Source: Kappaphycus alvarezii
Lineage: Eukaryota; Rhodophyta; Florideophyceae; Gigartinales; Solieriaceae
Length of the DNA: 64,000 nucleotides
Reading direction: 5' to 3'
NCBI GenBank assembly: GCA_002205965.3
Contig: NADL03000590.1
Coordinates: forward strand, 253,001 to 317,000
Shown here: piece after piece, positions 1 to 11,385 of the stretch
Layout: each line of letters begins with the position of its first letter
Position numbering within the stretch: position 1 is the first letter of the stretch
Program-made: the position numbers and the translations under genes
The notes under the pieces: generated by a model
What the model was told of the DNA's origin: nothing
Databases searched by the model: none
What the model saw: only the letters and a program-made list of their open reading frames with translations

Positions 1-2160
1 TAAAATGTCTTCTTCGGCGTCACCCTCCAATTGGTTTCAGCTTCTAAGTAATTCCGACGAGATAGGCCGTCAAGCAGATCGCTGATATTCGGCAACTTAT
101 CTTTTTCGCCAGGCTTAAAATCAACACGCCGAATAACCTTATTTGCAGATGAGATGAAAACGAGTGACAAGCGAGTATTACTCTCAATCCCAACAACATT
201 TGCGCACTCGGAGCTTTTTTAAAGTTTTCTTCATGAGATTGACTTTGACCGATAAATGAATCCAACCCCAGCTTGCCCAACGACAAAACAGTGGCAAAGT
301 CTACGATATTGTTCCGGTCCCAACGAAGAATTGGAATCTCTTCTCCGATTCGGGCGGATTTTAGTTTATTTGTGAGCCATTTTTCATGGGATAAAGCCTC
401 TGCTCAAAGTTCCATTGTAAGTTTTGATTCAAAAAACAGTACACGGGCTACAGTCCAATTTTCTTTACAAGTAGATCGATCAATCCATTAATTTCTGGTG
501 CATATTCTGGTGACGTACTGATCTCAATTCCGTTGGAAGTGAGGTACTTTACAAGCTCTTTTCCAAGATTCTCTCCGGTATTTTCGAACCTTATACAGCG
601 TATAATGTAGCTTTCAGTTGAAAAGTGATTCTCGACATAAGCCTTGTAGCTCTTAACAGAAGATGGCAACTGGTTCTCGTCATCGATCCACTTGATATCC
701 TGTTTTGCTGTGCGTGATTCTAACAATTTTAGAGCCCCATGGTTACCACCAACGGAAGTTTTAAACGTTTCGGATATATCCATATGGATCTCAGCTAAAG
801 GAATTGCAAGTTGTTTCCTAGACAGTAGGACTGTTCCCTTTTCATTGTTGATGTAAAGAATGGAACGCTTTCCAAACCTTTCAGCTCATTAACGTGAAAC
901 ATCAGCACATCATCAAAAATATATTATAATTGCTGATACTGCTGGGGTCCCGGATGCCAAGTTTTCTTGAGCCATTCCAGGACAGATGGCTTTTTCTTCG
1001 TTTTGATTTTTACTGAAATGAGAAGGATCTGAGATGACGGGCAGTCTGAGAGGGACGTTTAATAAATCCAGCCCATGCTTTTTTCTCCCAGATATTGTCT
1101 TCGACACGAAGATAACCCTTTCTGAGAATGAAACATCCTTTACAGGGCAGAATGGAGGAAGACTGCAGAACTTCAAAGTACTCGGAGACTATATTGGCTG
1201 CCAGAATTTTTGAGGTAAACTGCGGGGCAAGAAATACATGCGTTTGCATACCCCATTGAGACGTATCCAAGTCATTCCTTTTCCCAGAGGACGGGATGTC
1301 CCAACCTCAGCTTTGAGAGTTTCGAATTCCATTGAATAATAATTGATGAAAGGCGAAAGACTATGAAAAAGGTTTTGAGTCCCTCTGAAGTCTATGTAAG
1401 CATCATTCGAGTTCTTGTCCCCAACGGTTGCAACACTCCTCTTGAACTTGATTGCTTTCATGTTAGTTTGGAAACGTGGTTCTTGCTCATCGAAGCGGCT
1501 TGGATCAACATTGTACTCTTGGACTTACTGCTGCCCTTGTGCTCCGTTTCTGTGCATTGCGCTCTGCACAACTTTTGAAAGAGAGTGGGCGAGGTTTTCA
1601 ACTGGATTAAACTGATCCTGAAGCACAGGATGCCTTTTAGTTGCAGAATCAATTCTGTGAGAACCAAATTTTTGCCCTTGACCCCTGCTGCACGCACTAC
1701 CTTGATGGTACGGATAACCGTTTCCACGCTGAGGTTTCTGCACTCCTCGATTCTCACCGGATATTATTTTTCAACAGATGGAAATAAAATTCCCTGTCAT
1801 CAAACAGAAGTAGCAAACATTATTTCTTTTCGGTAAAAGACCTTGAATCCCTCCACCTCTTCGAAAGAATCCTTTTCCTCGACCGCCAAGTCCAATTTGT
1901 CCTCGACCACGACCATGATTATTCCGAAGATTTTGGATAGCTTGTTCACTAGTCGCAGTTTTTATCTTCTTCAACTCTTTCCAAATGTCACGTGCTGACT
2001 TGCAATAATCATCATAAATCTGACGCGTATGAGAGAGGGCAGATTCTCCAAGACTCAGGACAAGAGTGCTCTTTTCTTTCATTCTTTCGTTGAATAATTC
2101 GATTCGTGCTGTTGTTGAGTTTGATGACGGTTATTCTTGAAGTCCAACGAGTATCGGATC
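1..2160 (-). mobile_element. Degenerate Ty1/copia retrotransposon, gag to integrase part
   Basis: Read on the minus strand, this is a copia-type gag-pol cut by the left window edge. At 2082-1771 lies a gag segment that ends in a CCHC zinc knuckle (CYFC, four residues, N, four residues, C), in which the usual His is Asn. A basic RG-rich linker precedes it. At 1461-913 are pieces resembling the protease to GAG-pre-integrase stretch. At 783-448 is the end of the integrase core, with the SPEYAPEINGL motif that copia integrases carry just before their catalytic Glu; here that Glu-Arg is changed to Ile-Asp. At 450-44 is the downstream integrase C-terminal region. At least four frame changes and several stops separate the pieces, so it is dead. 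The reverse transcriptase and 3' LTR would lie left of the window. No 5' LTR was identified to the right. Confidence 0.75.
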
Positions 2161-3289
2161 ATCCGATCGAATAATTGCCTTGCTGCGGCGGACCTACTCG
2201 ATGTAATCCTTTGGGCAGTTTAATATATTGACACGGAACAAGCTCTTGGCATCTAATTCCATTGTTCGGATCTTGTAAGGGGTATGGTTGATGGGGTGCT
2301 TGTGGAGAATAGGAATGAAAGGGCAGAGTGTAAGGTAGCTCCGCGATGCTATCATAACGGGAAAGATGGTTTTCTCGTTGTTGTTTCCTTCCGGGGAGCA
2401 ACGGCAGGGGAAATGCTTCTGGCTCTTACGAAACTGTTAACCTAGTTGCGCTGAGCCCATTTAGCGAGCTCAAATCCAGAGCAGCCCAACCAAATACAGT
2501 GCTTTAATTTGTCCTTCGCTAATATCAACTGTAATTCTGCACATTATTAAACTATTCTGATAGGCACAGCGTCTGATTCTTTTTTTTCTAGTTTTTTCAT
2601 AGCTATGCCATCCGACACGCAAGCCGCACACAGTTATGTCAGACGTGCAATAATTTTGGATTAAAAAGGTACCAGAAACCCCAGGTTGGAAGGCCTGCTG
2701 AATCAAAAAAAAATAGATGGAAAGTATTTTGCAGAGCATTAGTGGAATCTTCCTTGAAAGATACAACCCGCGGCGAAAATTTCATTCATTATTATTGATT
2801 ATGAATACTGTAAAGACATTATTTTGTGTGACAGCTTCAGCAGTACTTCAACTCCCGTCATCCATATCTCCATCACCCTTCCAACCCTCAATACTATATG
2901 GGTAAGCTTCAATAAGTAGAGCAAATTTTGTAATTTTTCACAATTTTCATTTAATTTTCTTTCCTATTGTAACATCTGTCGATACGTCCGACTGTCAGCT
3001 TAGTTTTTTTATTTTTCAAAATTGTTTTGGTGGGATTCTCTATCCCAGCTTTTCACTTTTTAGGGCTATTTTCAGAAAACGAGGGGAAGCCCTCGAAACT
3101 GACAAAACAAAATTTTGTTAGTGGTCTGCTCGTGCGATGGTGTTCAACCCCGTCACAACATGGATGTGTAACAGCTAATTCTTTCCGAACTTTCTCCATT
3201 ACCCTCTTCTACTGTAGTAAGAGAAGATTCCCCATCTCGAAATCCCACAACTCACGATTCTGATGATGATCTCCTTGTCAATAGTATAG
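2161..3289. other. Intergenic stretch, no supported gene
   Basis: An 80-codon minus-strand open frame (2401-2159) with a Pro/Gln-rich composition may be a remnant of the copia gag leader, since it lies directly upstream of the recognisable gag. The rest is AT-rich and shows only short frames without recognisable motifs. A homopolymer-rich stretch lies near 2580-2600. Confidence 0.4.
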
Positions 3290-4760
3290 CTTTTGAAGGA
3301 GGTAATCGTGTACCCCCGGTTGCCCACACCAACAACAAATCTGTTGCTCCCAACGCACTCAACGCGGATTCAGAATATTTGCTCCACTATTGCTCTCTAA
3401 CGGCCCAATGCAGCTGCCAAGTCCTATGCGACTCCCCCAAAATATCCAACATTGCTAAAGATTTTTCCAAATTCACAGAGGTTGATTGAATATCCTATGT
3501 ATTCTATTCGGGCTCGCCACGCAGCCTGGGTAAGCAAACGATTTAATACATATTAAATGGAACGTTTCCAGAAAGAAAAGCGAGAGAGTCCAGCAGTTCT
3601 GTTGGTCGAACTGCCATTTCTTACATTTTGAAGGGAAATCGGCTTTTTCGCCCACTGTTTGCTGCAGCACTGCAACTTTTTTCAATAGTGTCGAACGACA
3701 AGCCAAAACATTGGCCGCCAGCCTTGGAAAGTCCTTATATGTCTCTAAGCATAACGAGGCGCGCAAAGGGGGGCAAGGTACTGCTAAACTAATCTTACAG
3801 TCCTTTTTGAAATCCTTTGCTTCAAGGAATAGTTTTGAATATCCAAGAGGACGTCGTTCAGCCGATAAAGCCCCTTATGGCTACTGTAGAGTTCATTTAC
3901 AGGCTTATCCGTACATGAAATCTATGAGAACAATGGAACAACATAATATCAGGCCTGATAATTTTCTACCCAACTTTTCGAGTGCTTATAAGACCCTTTT
4001 ACTATTATCTATTCCTCAAATACTGGACAAATCTAATGCTGACCCTGAGAATTGCTGCATCTGGAAGTGACTTTTGTGACACGTGCACTACAATGAAAAA
4101 CACAACGGCAACTATTCCGTCTAGTGATGCTGGGTACAATAGCTCTGAACATTATCTTGAAAAACACAGGACATATGCTTATAATGAGTTCCAGTACTAT
4201 GAGACATGCCAAATGGAAGCTACAGTTCCGCCGGACAATGGAACCGTTTATTTTGTCTTTGAATTCGCCGAAAAAGTGTTACTCCCACATCTTCCGGAGC
4301 AACCTGGCCAGTTACATTTTATTACTAGTTTGAAGTTTGACTTTTTTGGTGTATAATGTAGTGAGATCACCCGTAAATTTATATTTAGACTACCAAAAAG
4401 ATACTGACCAAATGACAAGACAGCAAATTCTGTACTGTCTATGCTCCATATCGTTTTAGAAGAGATGAAAAGGGAAGGAAGACCTACAACTTCTTTTGAA
4501 TATCTAAAGCTACACGCAGACAACTGTGGGAGACAAAAAATAATCTATACGTACATTGTTATATAGCCTGGTGTGTTATTGTGCAGGCCTTCAGGATTTT
4601 AATGACCTGAATTTCTTATTTGTAGCCCATACTAAGAACATATGCGACGGTTCATTTGTACCTGTGAATAGTAGGTTTATAACCTAAAATTTTCACACAC
4701 AAAAGGATATGATTCGCCTAATTGAAAAATTTTCGGTTGCTAAAGCCTGTATACATGTAC
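3290..4760 (+). mobile_element. Decayed DUF7869-like (RNase H-fold) mobile-element gene
   Basis: The plus strand reads as one broken gene. An N-terminal Cys-rich part (CSLTAQCSCQVLC, about 3395-3435) is followed by a linker, then SDFCDTCTTMKN (about 4070-4100). Next comes DFAQ-like FEFAEKVLLPHLPEQPGQ (about 4256-4310) ending in FDFFGV, then LHADNCGRQ (about 4510-4535), and finally FLFVAHTKNICDGSF (about 4610-4655). This order (SDxCxTC, aromatic-x-FA-x-x-V-x-PH-x-P-x-QPG, then DNCxGQNKN, then GHTKN-x-x-D) is what I recall of the DUF7869 core found in mobile-element-like genes of many eukaryotes. The Asp of DNC and the HTKN are preserved; the Gly of GHTK is Ala and the usual Gly of the NCxGQ motif is replaced. 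Several frameshifts and stops interrupt it, including one within a run of A at about 4537. Family assignment is from memory of the motif order. Confidence 0.55.
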
Positions 4761-5390
4761 ATGAGTGCAATAGTTGGATTGAAAACAATACTTAGAGCTA
4801 ATTTTTACGGTACGTTCAAGATTAAAGGTTTCTTAGCTTCAAAAATTTAGTTTCTCAAATTTATTGAAGGGAAAGGCATTGGTGAGAGCGCTTTATAATT
4901 CTCCTTCAAGTGGGGGGGTTTAATCTACTACAGAAGAATGTCAACGAGTGTGTTTTGTGGGAATCTTGGGCTAGGAGGGATATCCGCATCCTATTTTCAC
5001 TCAAGTGGAGCCGGCTTAGTGATTTGCCATCTGCTAAAGATGTGAGCGAAAGCAGTACCTCATAACCAACGTATTAGATAGATACTATGAACTATGGGTG
5101 ATGAAAGTCTAAGGGAGTAGTAATTTAGTTTTAGGGTTGATGACATCGATCGGACTGGAAAGGATCATCGTTCTTCTCCGTATAATCTGTTATAAAATTG
5201 ATTGTAGTACAATTATTCAAGAACGGTAGTAAATTGCCCCTGATTCCTCAGCTCATGTACTGCATTATTGGTTTTGACGTACTTTTGATGAATTTTCAAT
5301 AAACTGTCCATAACTTTCATTCTGAAAAAGTACGGAAGGTGCTTTAGTTTTTGAAGCTTACCAATATGCTGTCCGATAGGATTAAATCTT
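4761..5390. other. Intergenic stretch, nothing recognised
   Basis: AT-rich sequence with a run of seven G at about 4911-4917 and no convincing coding frame. It directly adjoins the outer edge of the left copy of the inverted unit. A 75-codon minus-strand open frame begins inside that unit at 5440 and continues outward to 5213, past the point where the copies stop matching. Confidence 0.35.
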
Positions 5391-5806
5391 TGGGGGAAGA
5401 GATACTCAGAAACAATAACCCCAAGAGGGAGGGTTTGCAAGCGATAAAAGTGCTACCGTGGTATGGTTGAGCGAAAAAGAATGATTGAGTAAGGACAACA
5501 GTTAGGAGGGATACAAACAAGTGTAGAAGGGGCTGTTTCTACTACTGATGCTCTGTGACCAGCCTAAGAAAAATATTTCTTTGGTCTGAAGTTGACTTTC
5601 AACTTCCTACTACTCGGGACTTGACTTGAATTTGTCTGCAAACTTGCTTGAACTCTCGAAGAGGAAGCAGTTCACTCAGCTTGTATAGCCTTTTTGCTGC
5701 CCCTTAAGTCCAAATAAAACTACAAAAGATACCAGGGAATGCGTAAAGACCCTTTTTGTGGATGATATAATCTAAACAAAGGATTTTTAAGAAACGAACA
5801 ATCGAT

Positions 5807-6460
5807 CTAGTCCTCTGATTTCCCATCTCCTAGATCAGACCCAAACAAATCCTCCAAAATATCCATACTACCCAAGCAGTCCCCAAAAATATTAGCGAAC
5901 GGCTTACAATTCTCTATTTCCTCCTGGGAGATATTTAACCCACTAGAGATGCCCCCATCCGGTTCCAGCGTCGAGACCACCTGGTCCATACTGTTAGCCC
6001 CCAACCCCTCATTACAACACTTTCCATGGCTCCCTCCCCCTTATCCTCTTCTTCCTCATCTTCATCCTCCTCTTCATTCTCATTCTCGTGAACCAATTCA
6101 GGGGCTGACTACTCCTCAAGAGTCTCCCTAGCTCCCTCTGCGACCTCTCCCTCCTGCCCCTCACCTACCTCCTCATCTTCATCCCATATGAACAAGCGAC
6201 GAACAAACTCGATCACCTTTTTCTTCGTTTGCCGGCAGAGATACTCATCGCAGTCAGTAGGGCCGAAAGGGAGTAGGGCAATGGCGTTTAGGAGTCGAGG
6301 GTAGCGATTTTTGGAAATGACTCTGGAGGGGCATACTTTGTCCGTTTTGGTGGATTTTAGGTAGTGGCACGCAATTGACGGTGTTTCGAATGGGTTGCAG
6401 GAAAGTGATCGTGAGTAGAATAATCGTGGAGGATTGAAACTTGGAATAAAGGGGTTTAAA
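5807..6460 (-). pseudogene. Left-copy gene of the inverted unit, acidic protein of unknown function
   Basis: Not recognised. On the minus strand the coding sense starts near 6460 and reads through a basic stretch containing VISKNRYPRLLNA and CDEYLCRQTKKKV. It continues into FVRRLFIWDEDEEVGEG and a Glu/Asp-rich block. One in-frame TAG (about 6108-6110) and one frame change near 6010-6030 interrupt it. The last 65 codons are open and end in a proper stop at 5807; they contain VSTLEPDGG, ISQEEIEN and DILEDLFGSDL. The same order is seen in the right copy, and the acidic block and tail are seen again in the third copy. This argues that the frame was once translated. No domain, membrane segment or catalytic motif is visible. 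The C-terminal tail looks like an amphipathic acidic helix, which is compatible with a regulatory or binding role, but that is a guess. Confidence 0.45.
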
Positions 6461-6848
6461 TTTGCTCCCGAGGGCGCATCCTATAGATTTGAAAAAGGTA
6501 AAATAAATCCAAAAGGTAATTTGCAGTAGTTCATTTGCACCCTTCTCCTCAGAAAAAGGAATTCGGAGAAGAAGGCGAGCAAAAAAGGGAACAGAACTTG
6601 ATTCGGGATCGATTTAGAGGGGCAGATACAGTATCAAAATATGTAAATAAACTGGCAGTGAATTTGGAGGGGACCGCGGAAAGGATAAGGAAAGAGATAT
6701 ATACTCCCCGGGAAGGTGCTTAGAGTGAGGGAGGGAGAAGAAGGAACAGAAATACAAGCAATTTTGAACAAGGGGAGGTACTAAAGTAAATAAAAGTCGG
6801 TGGATGACGACGAAAAAATAAATTCGTTCCGATTCGCGCGCGCCCAGC

Positions 6849-7344
6849 TCTGTCCATCGTTCATATCCCTTCTTTTACTTTCGTTCTGGAAAAGGCTAAT
6901 CTAAAACCTTAGCCAAAGAAGAATACTGCACTTCAAGCTCCTAATTAGATGCCTATTTTAGGGGAGTCACACTTGTAATAGATGAACAGCCACATTTGTA
7001 GTAGCCACACAGGAACAGAAGATTCGCGTATTTATGCTCCTGCAGTGAAGGCAAGTGTGTGGGGTAAAGGGGGGAACGTAATTTCAACCAAGACACGGTT
7101 TGATTGATTCAGGGACAAAGGAGATGTTTGGGAAGGGGTCTGAGGGTTGTTAGGGAAAGGTGGAATTGCAAAAATGGGAATTTCTACGAAGATGGTCACG
7201 AGGGACAGAGATTACGGCATCCCGCCGGCATGTAGTCGATAGTAAGGGTTTCGACGTCGTCGATAGTAAGACTTTCGACGCCGGAAAAAGCGCATTCGAT
7301 CAAGCGCGGAAAGGAAACGGGATAGAAAAAAGAGTGATTAATGT
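6849..7344. other. Spacer between the arms of the inverted unit, with a 24-bp tandem duplication
   Basis: About 500 bp with no match between the arms. At 7235-7282 two adjacent units of 24 bp begin gtcgatagtaag and end tttcgacg; each unit is itself partly palindromic (gtcga...tcgac). An open frame at 7160-7360 covers it but has no recognisable motif. A gcgcgcgc run lies at the left edge near 6837. Confidence 0.45.
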
Positions 7345-7699
7345 GTTAGGCGCGTGCTGATAGGAACAGATTTTTTGTCGCTGTCATCTACAGACTTTTG
7401 GTTTACTGTACTTCCTCCCCTTGTCCAAAATCACTTATATTTCCGGTCCTTCCTCGTCCTCCCTGAGCCTTGCTTATCATTACCGCGGTCCTCTCCAAAT
7501 TTACTTCCATTTTGTCTAGATATTTTTATACTATATCTACCCCTCTGAATCGATCCCGAATCAAGTTCTTTTTCCCTTTTTGCTCACTTCCTTCTCCAAA
7601 ATCGCTTTTTTGAGAAAAAGGACGCAAATGCATTACTACAAAACCCCTTGCAGATTTATTTTACATATTCCTAATCTATAGAACCTGCCCGGGAGCCTA

Positions 7700-8362
7700 T
7701 TTAAACCCTTTATTGCAAGTCTCAAACGTCCCGATCATTCTACTCATCACCCCTCTCCCCCACACACCCAAAACACTCTCCATTGCCTCCCATTCCCCAA
7801 ACCCTACCGAAATGAACAATCTATGCCCTCGAAAGTCATTTCCAAAAATCGCCATCCCCGCCCCTAAACTCTATTCCCCTACTTCTTTTCGTACCTAATG
7901 AACGTGATGACTACCTGCGCTGGCAAAACAAAAAGAATGTGATATAATTCTTGCGTCGCCTTTTTATTGGGGATGAGGCGGGGGAGGTAGGTAAGGTGTG
8001 GGAGTGGGACATCGAGGAGGGAGCGGGGGAGACCTTCGAGGAGTGGGTAGCCCCTGAATTGGTCTACGAAGGTAATAACTGGGAGGAGGAAGAGGAGGAA
8101 GAGGAGGATAATGAGGACGAGGACGAGGTGGATGAGGGAAAAGGGGGCATGGAAAGTGTCTGAGTGGTGGGGCCTGGACTGGAGAGTATGGAACAAGTGG
8201 TGCCGACGCTGGAACCAGATGGAGATATCTTTAGTATTTTAGATATCTCCCAGGAGGAAATAGAGAGCTATGAGCCGTTCGCAGATACTTGTGGGGACTG
8301 CTTGGGCAGCATGTAAATTTTGGAGGAGTTGTTTGGATCTGATTTAGAGAATGGGAAATAAG
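7700..8362 (+). pseudogene. Right-copy gene of the inverted unit, acidic protein of unknown function
   Basis: This is the plus-strand counterpart of the gene at 5807-6460. It shares the VISKNR stretch near 7830-7850, the RRLFIGDEAGEVG stretch near 7952-7990, a Glu-rich run (8080-8140), and the tail with PTLEPDG, DISQEEIES and ILEELFGSDL. From 7951 to 8362 it is one frame with two internal stops, TGA at 8161-8163 and TAA at 8314-8316. In the left copy the residue at the second position is Asp, encoded by a sense codon. Upstream, stops and a frame change break the N-terminal part near 7873-7950. Function is unknown. The shared reading frame across diverged copies is the evidence that it is or was protein-coding. 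Confidence 0.45.
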
Positions 8363-8815
8363 AGGACCTCATTGATTGTTAGTTTCTTAAGTACCTTTTG
8401 TTTTGAGTATATCGTCCACACAAGTTGCTTTTATGCGATTCCTGGTACCTTCTGTAGTTTTGTTCGGACTTAAGGGGTAGCCTAAAGTCAATTTAAGCTG
8501 AGTAAATTGCTTTCTCATGGGGAGGTCAAGCAAGTTGGCAGACAACTTCAAGCCAAGTCCCGAGTAGTAGGAAGTTCAGAGTCAACTCTAGACCCATGAC
8601 ACATTTTCTACGCTGGTCGCAGAGCATCAGTGGTAGACCCTGCCCCTTCCATACTTGCGTGTAGCTCTCTCAACTCTCTTCCGTATACACTCCTTTTTGT
8701 TCGTTCAACTATACCACGATAGCACTTTTGTCGCTTGCAACACCTCCTTCTTGGGGTAGTTAGTTCTGAGTATCTCTCTTCCCGACGATTTACCCCCATC
8801 AGAATGGTCGGTGAT

Positions 8816-9340
8816 TGCAGCCGGAGGGGTAGAAATCTTCGGGACAAACTGGTTAAGTTGAGGAAAAGACCCGGTGCTGCAAGAATGAGTAGCTTGTGGA
8901 AGAAACCGTTGAGATAGTGAGGAGGGAGTTGTGGTTGAGAAGGTCAGGTGAACATGATGGCCCAAGTGGACACTGAGGCATTGGTGCAGGAATTTACGGG
9001 TGTGCTGAAACTGGTTTGCTCATGCAAAAGGGAAATGTTTAAGAACTTTGCGGAGATGAGACAAAGGTGATGGGGACAACGGTGGAGCCGTACATGTCCA
9101 CAACTATGAAATGAATCTAAATTCGGTCCTTGGCCGAGGTAAGGCGACCATGCTGTTTCTGTTTACTGTTACAAAGTTTTGTCATTGTTGACGGTACGAA
9201 GTATATGGGAGATGTGGTTAAGTTTGCACCGGTGAAGCCAGGGGTTTTCGGAGCGTTGATAAAGAGATTGTGGCTAGGCCTTTTAACCGGGTAGCGAATT
9301 AGCAGAGGGTATAATTGAACCACTCGATTGCAGTGGTCGT
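8816..9340. other. Intergenic stretch, nothing recognised
   Basis: This directly follows the right arm of the inverted unit. Only short frames are present on either strand, and no family motif is visible. Confidence 0.35.
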
Positions 9341-9890
9341 TCAAGAGTGTAGCATGTTAGGGAGCGTAGTTCCTTCCCCGTTACCGTGTCGGTATACCCT
9401 TTTCGAGTCAATTGTGGTTGTCTGGAAAGCCATGGGATAGATCAGATACATCTTCCAAGAGTAAAACATCCTAACCTTTCCCATTGCGAAAATGGAGGTA
9501 GCGTGGAGTAGGCTGTCAAGGATGCAAAGCGGGTGAATGGACATGTGGATTGATGAATGAGGGTGGGTTGGTTGCGTTAACACCGACATGCCGGCGCGTT
9601 TCTTTCGCCTGTCGCGTTGAAGTATTCAATTCTGTATATTTGAACTATATGCATTGCACGTGCCTTTGTCAGCTGACGTCTAGTGGAATAAACCCGCTGC
9701 TGGTGTGTCCGTAAAGAATCATCGAGGAGTTCCATGGCTTTATTGAAGAGCTGGGTGGCGAAAATCTGGGAGATTCGGTAAAAGAAAAGAGCCGGTCTCG
9801 GCAAACGTCCCGCCGGATAAGTTTCGGCGGCTGGGGCAGTTCACAGATCGCATATACCTTCCAAGAGTAAAACACCAAAACCTTCCCCCC
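9341..9890 (-). repeat. Two related segments of a low-copy repeat with a GKV-x-x-FYSWK reading
   Basis: On the minus strand, 9480-9420 and 9885-9825 contain a similar stretch of about 45 bp. They translate as GKVRMFYSWKMYLIY and GKVLVFYSWKVYAIC. A third version, GKVWVFHPWKIHPIC, lies on the plus strand at 23410-23455. The flanks diverge quickly. The translated similarity suggests fragments of one coding repeat, but the family is not one I recognise. Confidence 0.4.
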
Positions 9891-11385
9891 CTGGTCGATA
9901 TGTAATAGTCAGAGGTTGACCAATCAGTCGTTAAGATAAAGCTTGCAGGAGTGGCCCGACCTGGTGCAGGGGTGACAGAAGGAAAGGAAAGCTGCGAAGA
10001 AGAGTACAGAGTAGGCAACACTGACGCAAGCTGTCCAATGCGCCGGTGAATGGAAGGTGTGCCCGGGCTGGAAGATCAGTCGCGACACTTGCGAGACAGC
10101 AGATGTAGACCATTGTAACTGTGCATCGGCATGCAGATATAGATGGGAAGCCTTGACAATTGCGAGCGGAGATATCAGTGTGCGATAGTGGTTTTTCCAG
10201 CGCAATAAGACAGCAGGTATACGTTACTAGGGGCAAGCGGGAAGAGAGAAGTGGGGGTTTTTGTTATGGTTTGGCAGAGAAAGCGACCCAAAGGGTAGAG
10301 TTTGATTGTTTTCACTGCACAAATGATGGCTCGCAGCCAGCCAGTGGTATGGTTATTTGTCAGGGTACATCACCCGGGCTCGGGTAACTAAGCTAAGGGT
10401 GCTGAGGTAATATATACAATCTGCCACCCGGCATTTAAGTTAACTAATCTAACGGAGTTTCGGCGATGGATTCTTGGGCTGAGAGATAGCCTCAAGCGTT
10501 TGCCATTTGTTGACTTGCTCGATTCGCTGTGGAGGTAGGCACGCGAAATGATTGAGTTGCCATTGTCTCACCGTGGTAGGGTGCTGCCACCAGCAAGTTG
10601 GTCAGGAAATGGCAGGCATGGGAAATATCGTGATGATGGTTAGAAGATAACTGGGAGGTCCATAACAGTCGCGTGCAACGGTGCACGAGCAACTTTAGCG
10701 ATTGAGCTGCGGCCCAAGCGATTGCGCTGAGGCGCTGGTAGATGCGACGACGATAAACCCACGCGGAGATTGATAGCGGCTGACGATGGCCGGAAAATGC
10801 TTGCTGCAAAATCGGTCCGTCTCGGCTAACGCAAAGCAGAGGGAGCCGAGAGCAACTGGTCGGCACTGGAGGTTTACAAAAGTACAGTACATTTTTTTTA
10901 TTTTTATCATACTTAAATGTGTACGTAGACTGAAACTGTGCAGCTGGGCAACACATGAACAAATGCTCACCTTTGGATAAATTTCTGGATATTTTTGCTT
11001 CTATGGACTGTTCACGCAGTACAGTACATACAGTACTGTTCCTCACTGTACTGTATCGTACAGTACATTGCTTCCAATGCTGCAGTATGGATTAGATTCC
11101 CAATTAAGTTTTTTCCTCTTTAATCCCCTCTAAAATACGTTTTTGTACAGTGCAGCTCAGGTGAAGTCTTCTACTTTTGAGATCAGAAGGTGAGGGCAGT
11201 ACTCAGATTGAGTTCCTGTACCGAAAAGCAAGGAATTGTGGAGAGAGAGGCTACGTGGCATGCATACAAAATGAAAAAAACTTCTTGTAGGGCTGGGCTT
11301 TTATTAACAAATGCTGTGAGAAATTGTTAAGAATTCCCCTGCTGTTCTATTGAATGCTAACAAGACATGGAAGTCCATGATGGAC
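9891..11385. other. Intergenic stretch with open frames but no supported gene
   Basis: The longest frame, 184 codons on the minus strand (11046-10492), has an unremarkable Ser/His/Arg-rich composition and no recognisable domain. A plus-strand frame crosses it. The stretch at 10880-11070 holds several copies of the palindromic TACTGTACAGTA-type motif and a poly-T run. The interval borders the 3' end of the NTF2-like gene. I support no gene here. Confidence 0.35.

Larger units (their letters stand above)
5391..8815. repeat. Long inverted repeat: two diverged copies of an undescribed unit, head to head
   Basis: The reverse complement of about 5391-6848 aligns by eye along its length with about 7345-8815, leaving a centre of about 500 bp. 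Anchors include the block at 6595-6640 (gattcgggatcgatt) against 7548-7566, the block at 6670-6790 against 7400-7510, the acidic coding stretch at 5807-6260 against 7950-8362, and the 5395-5450 block against 8725-8800. The arms differ by many substitutions and indels, so this is not an assembly palindrome. A third, more diverged copy lies at 56885-58010 in the plus orientation. The copies stop matching near 5390 and 8815. I see no terminal motif, target duplication or known transposase, so whether this is a foldback element or two separate insertions is undecided. Confidence 0.7.

Noticed and set aside
5391-8815. Assembly artefact producing the palindrome
   Set aside because: The arms differ by many substitutions and indels, unlike a duplicated read or chimera.
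10492-11046. 184-codon minus-strand open frame
   Set aside because: No motif, low-complexity composition, overlaps palindromic repeat clusters, and is crossed by a frame on the other strand.
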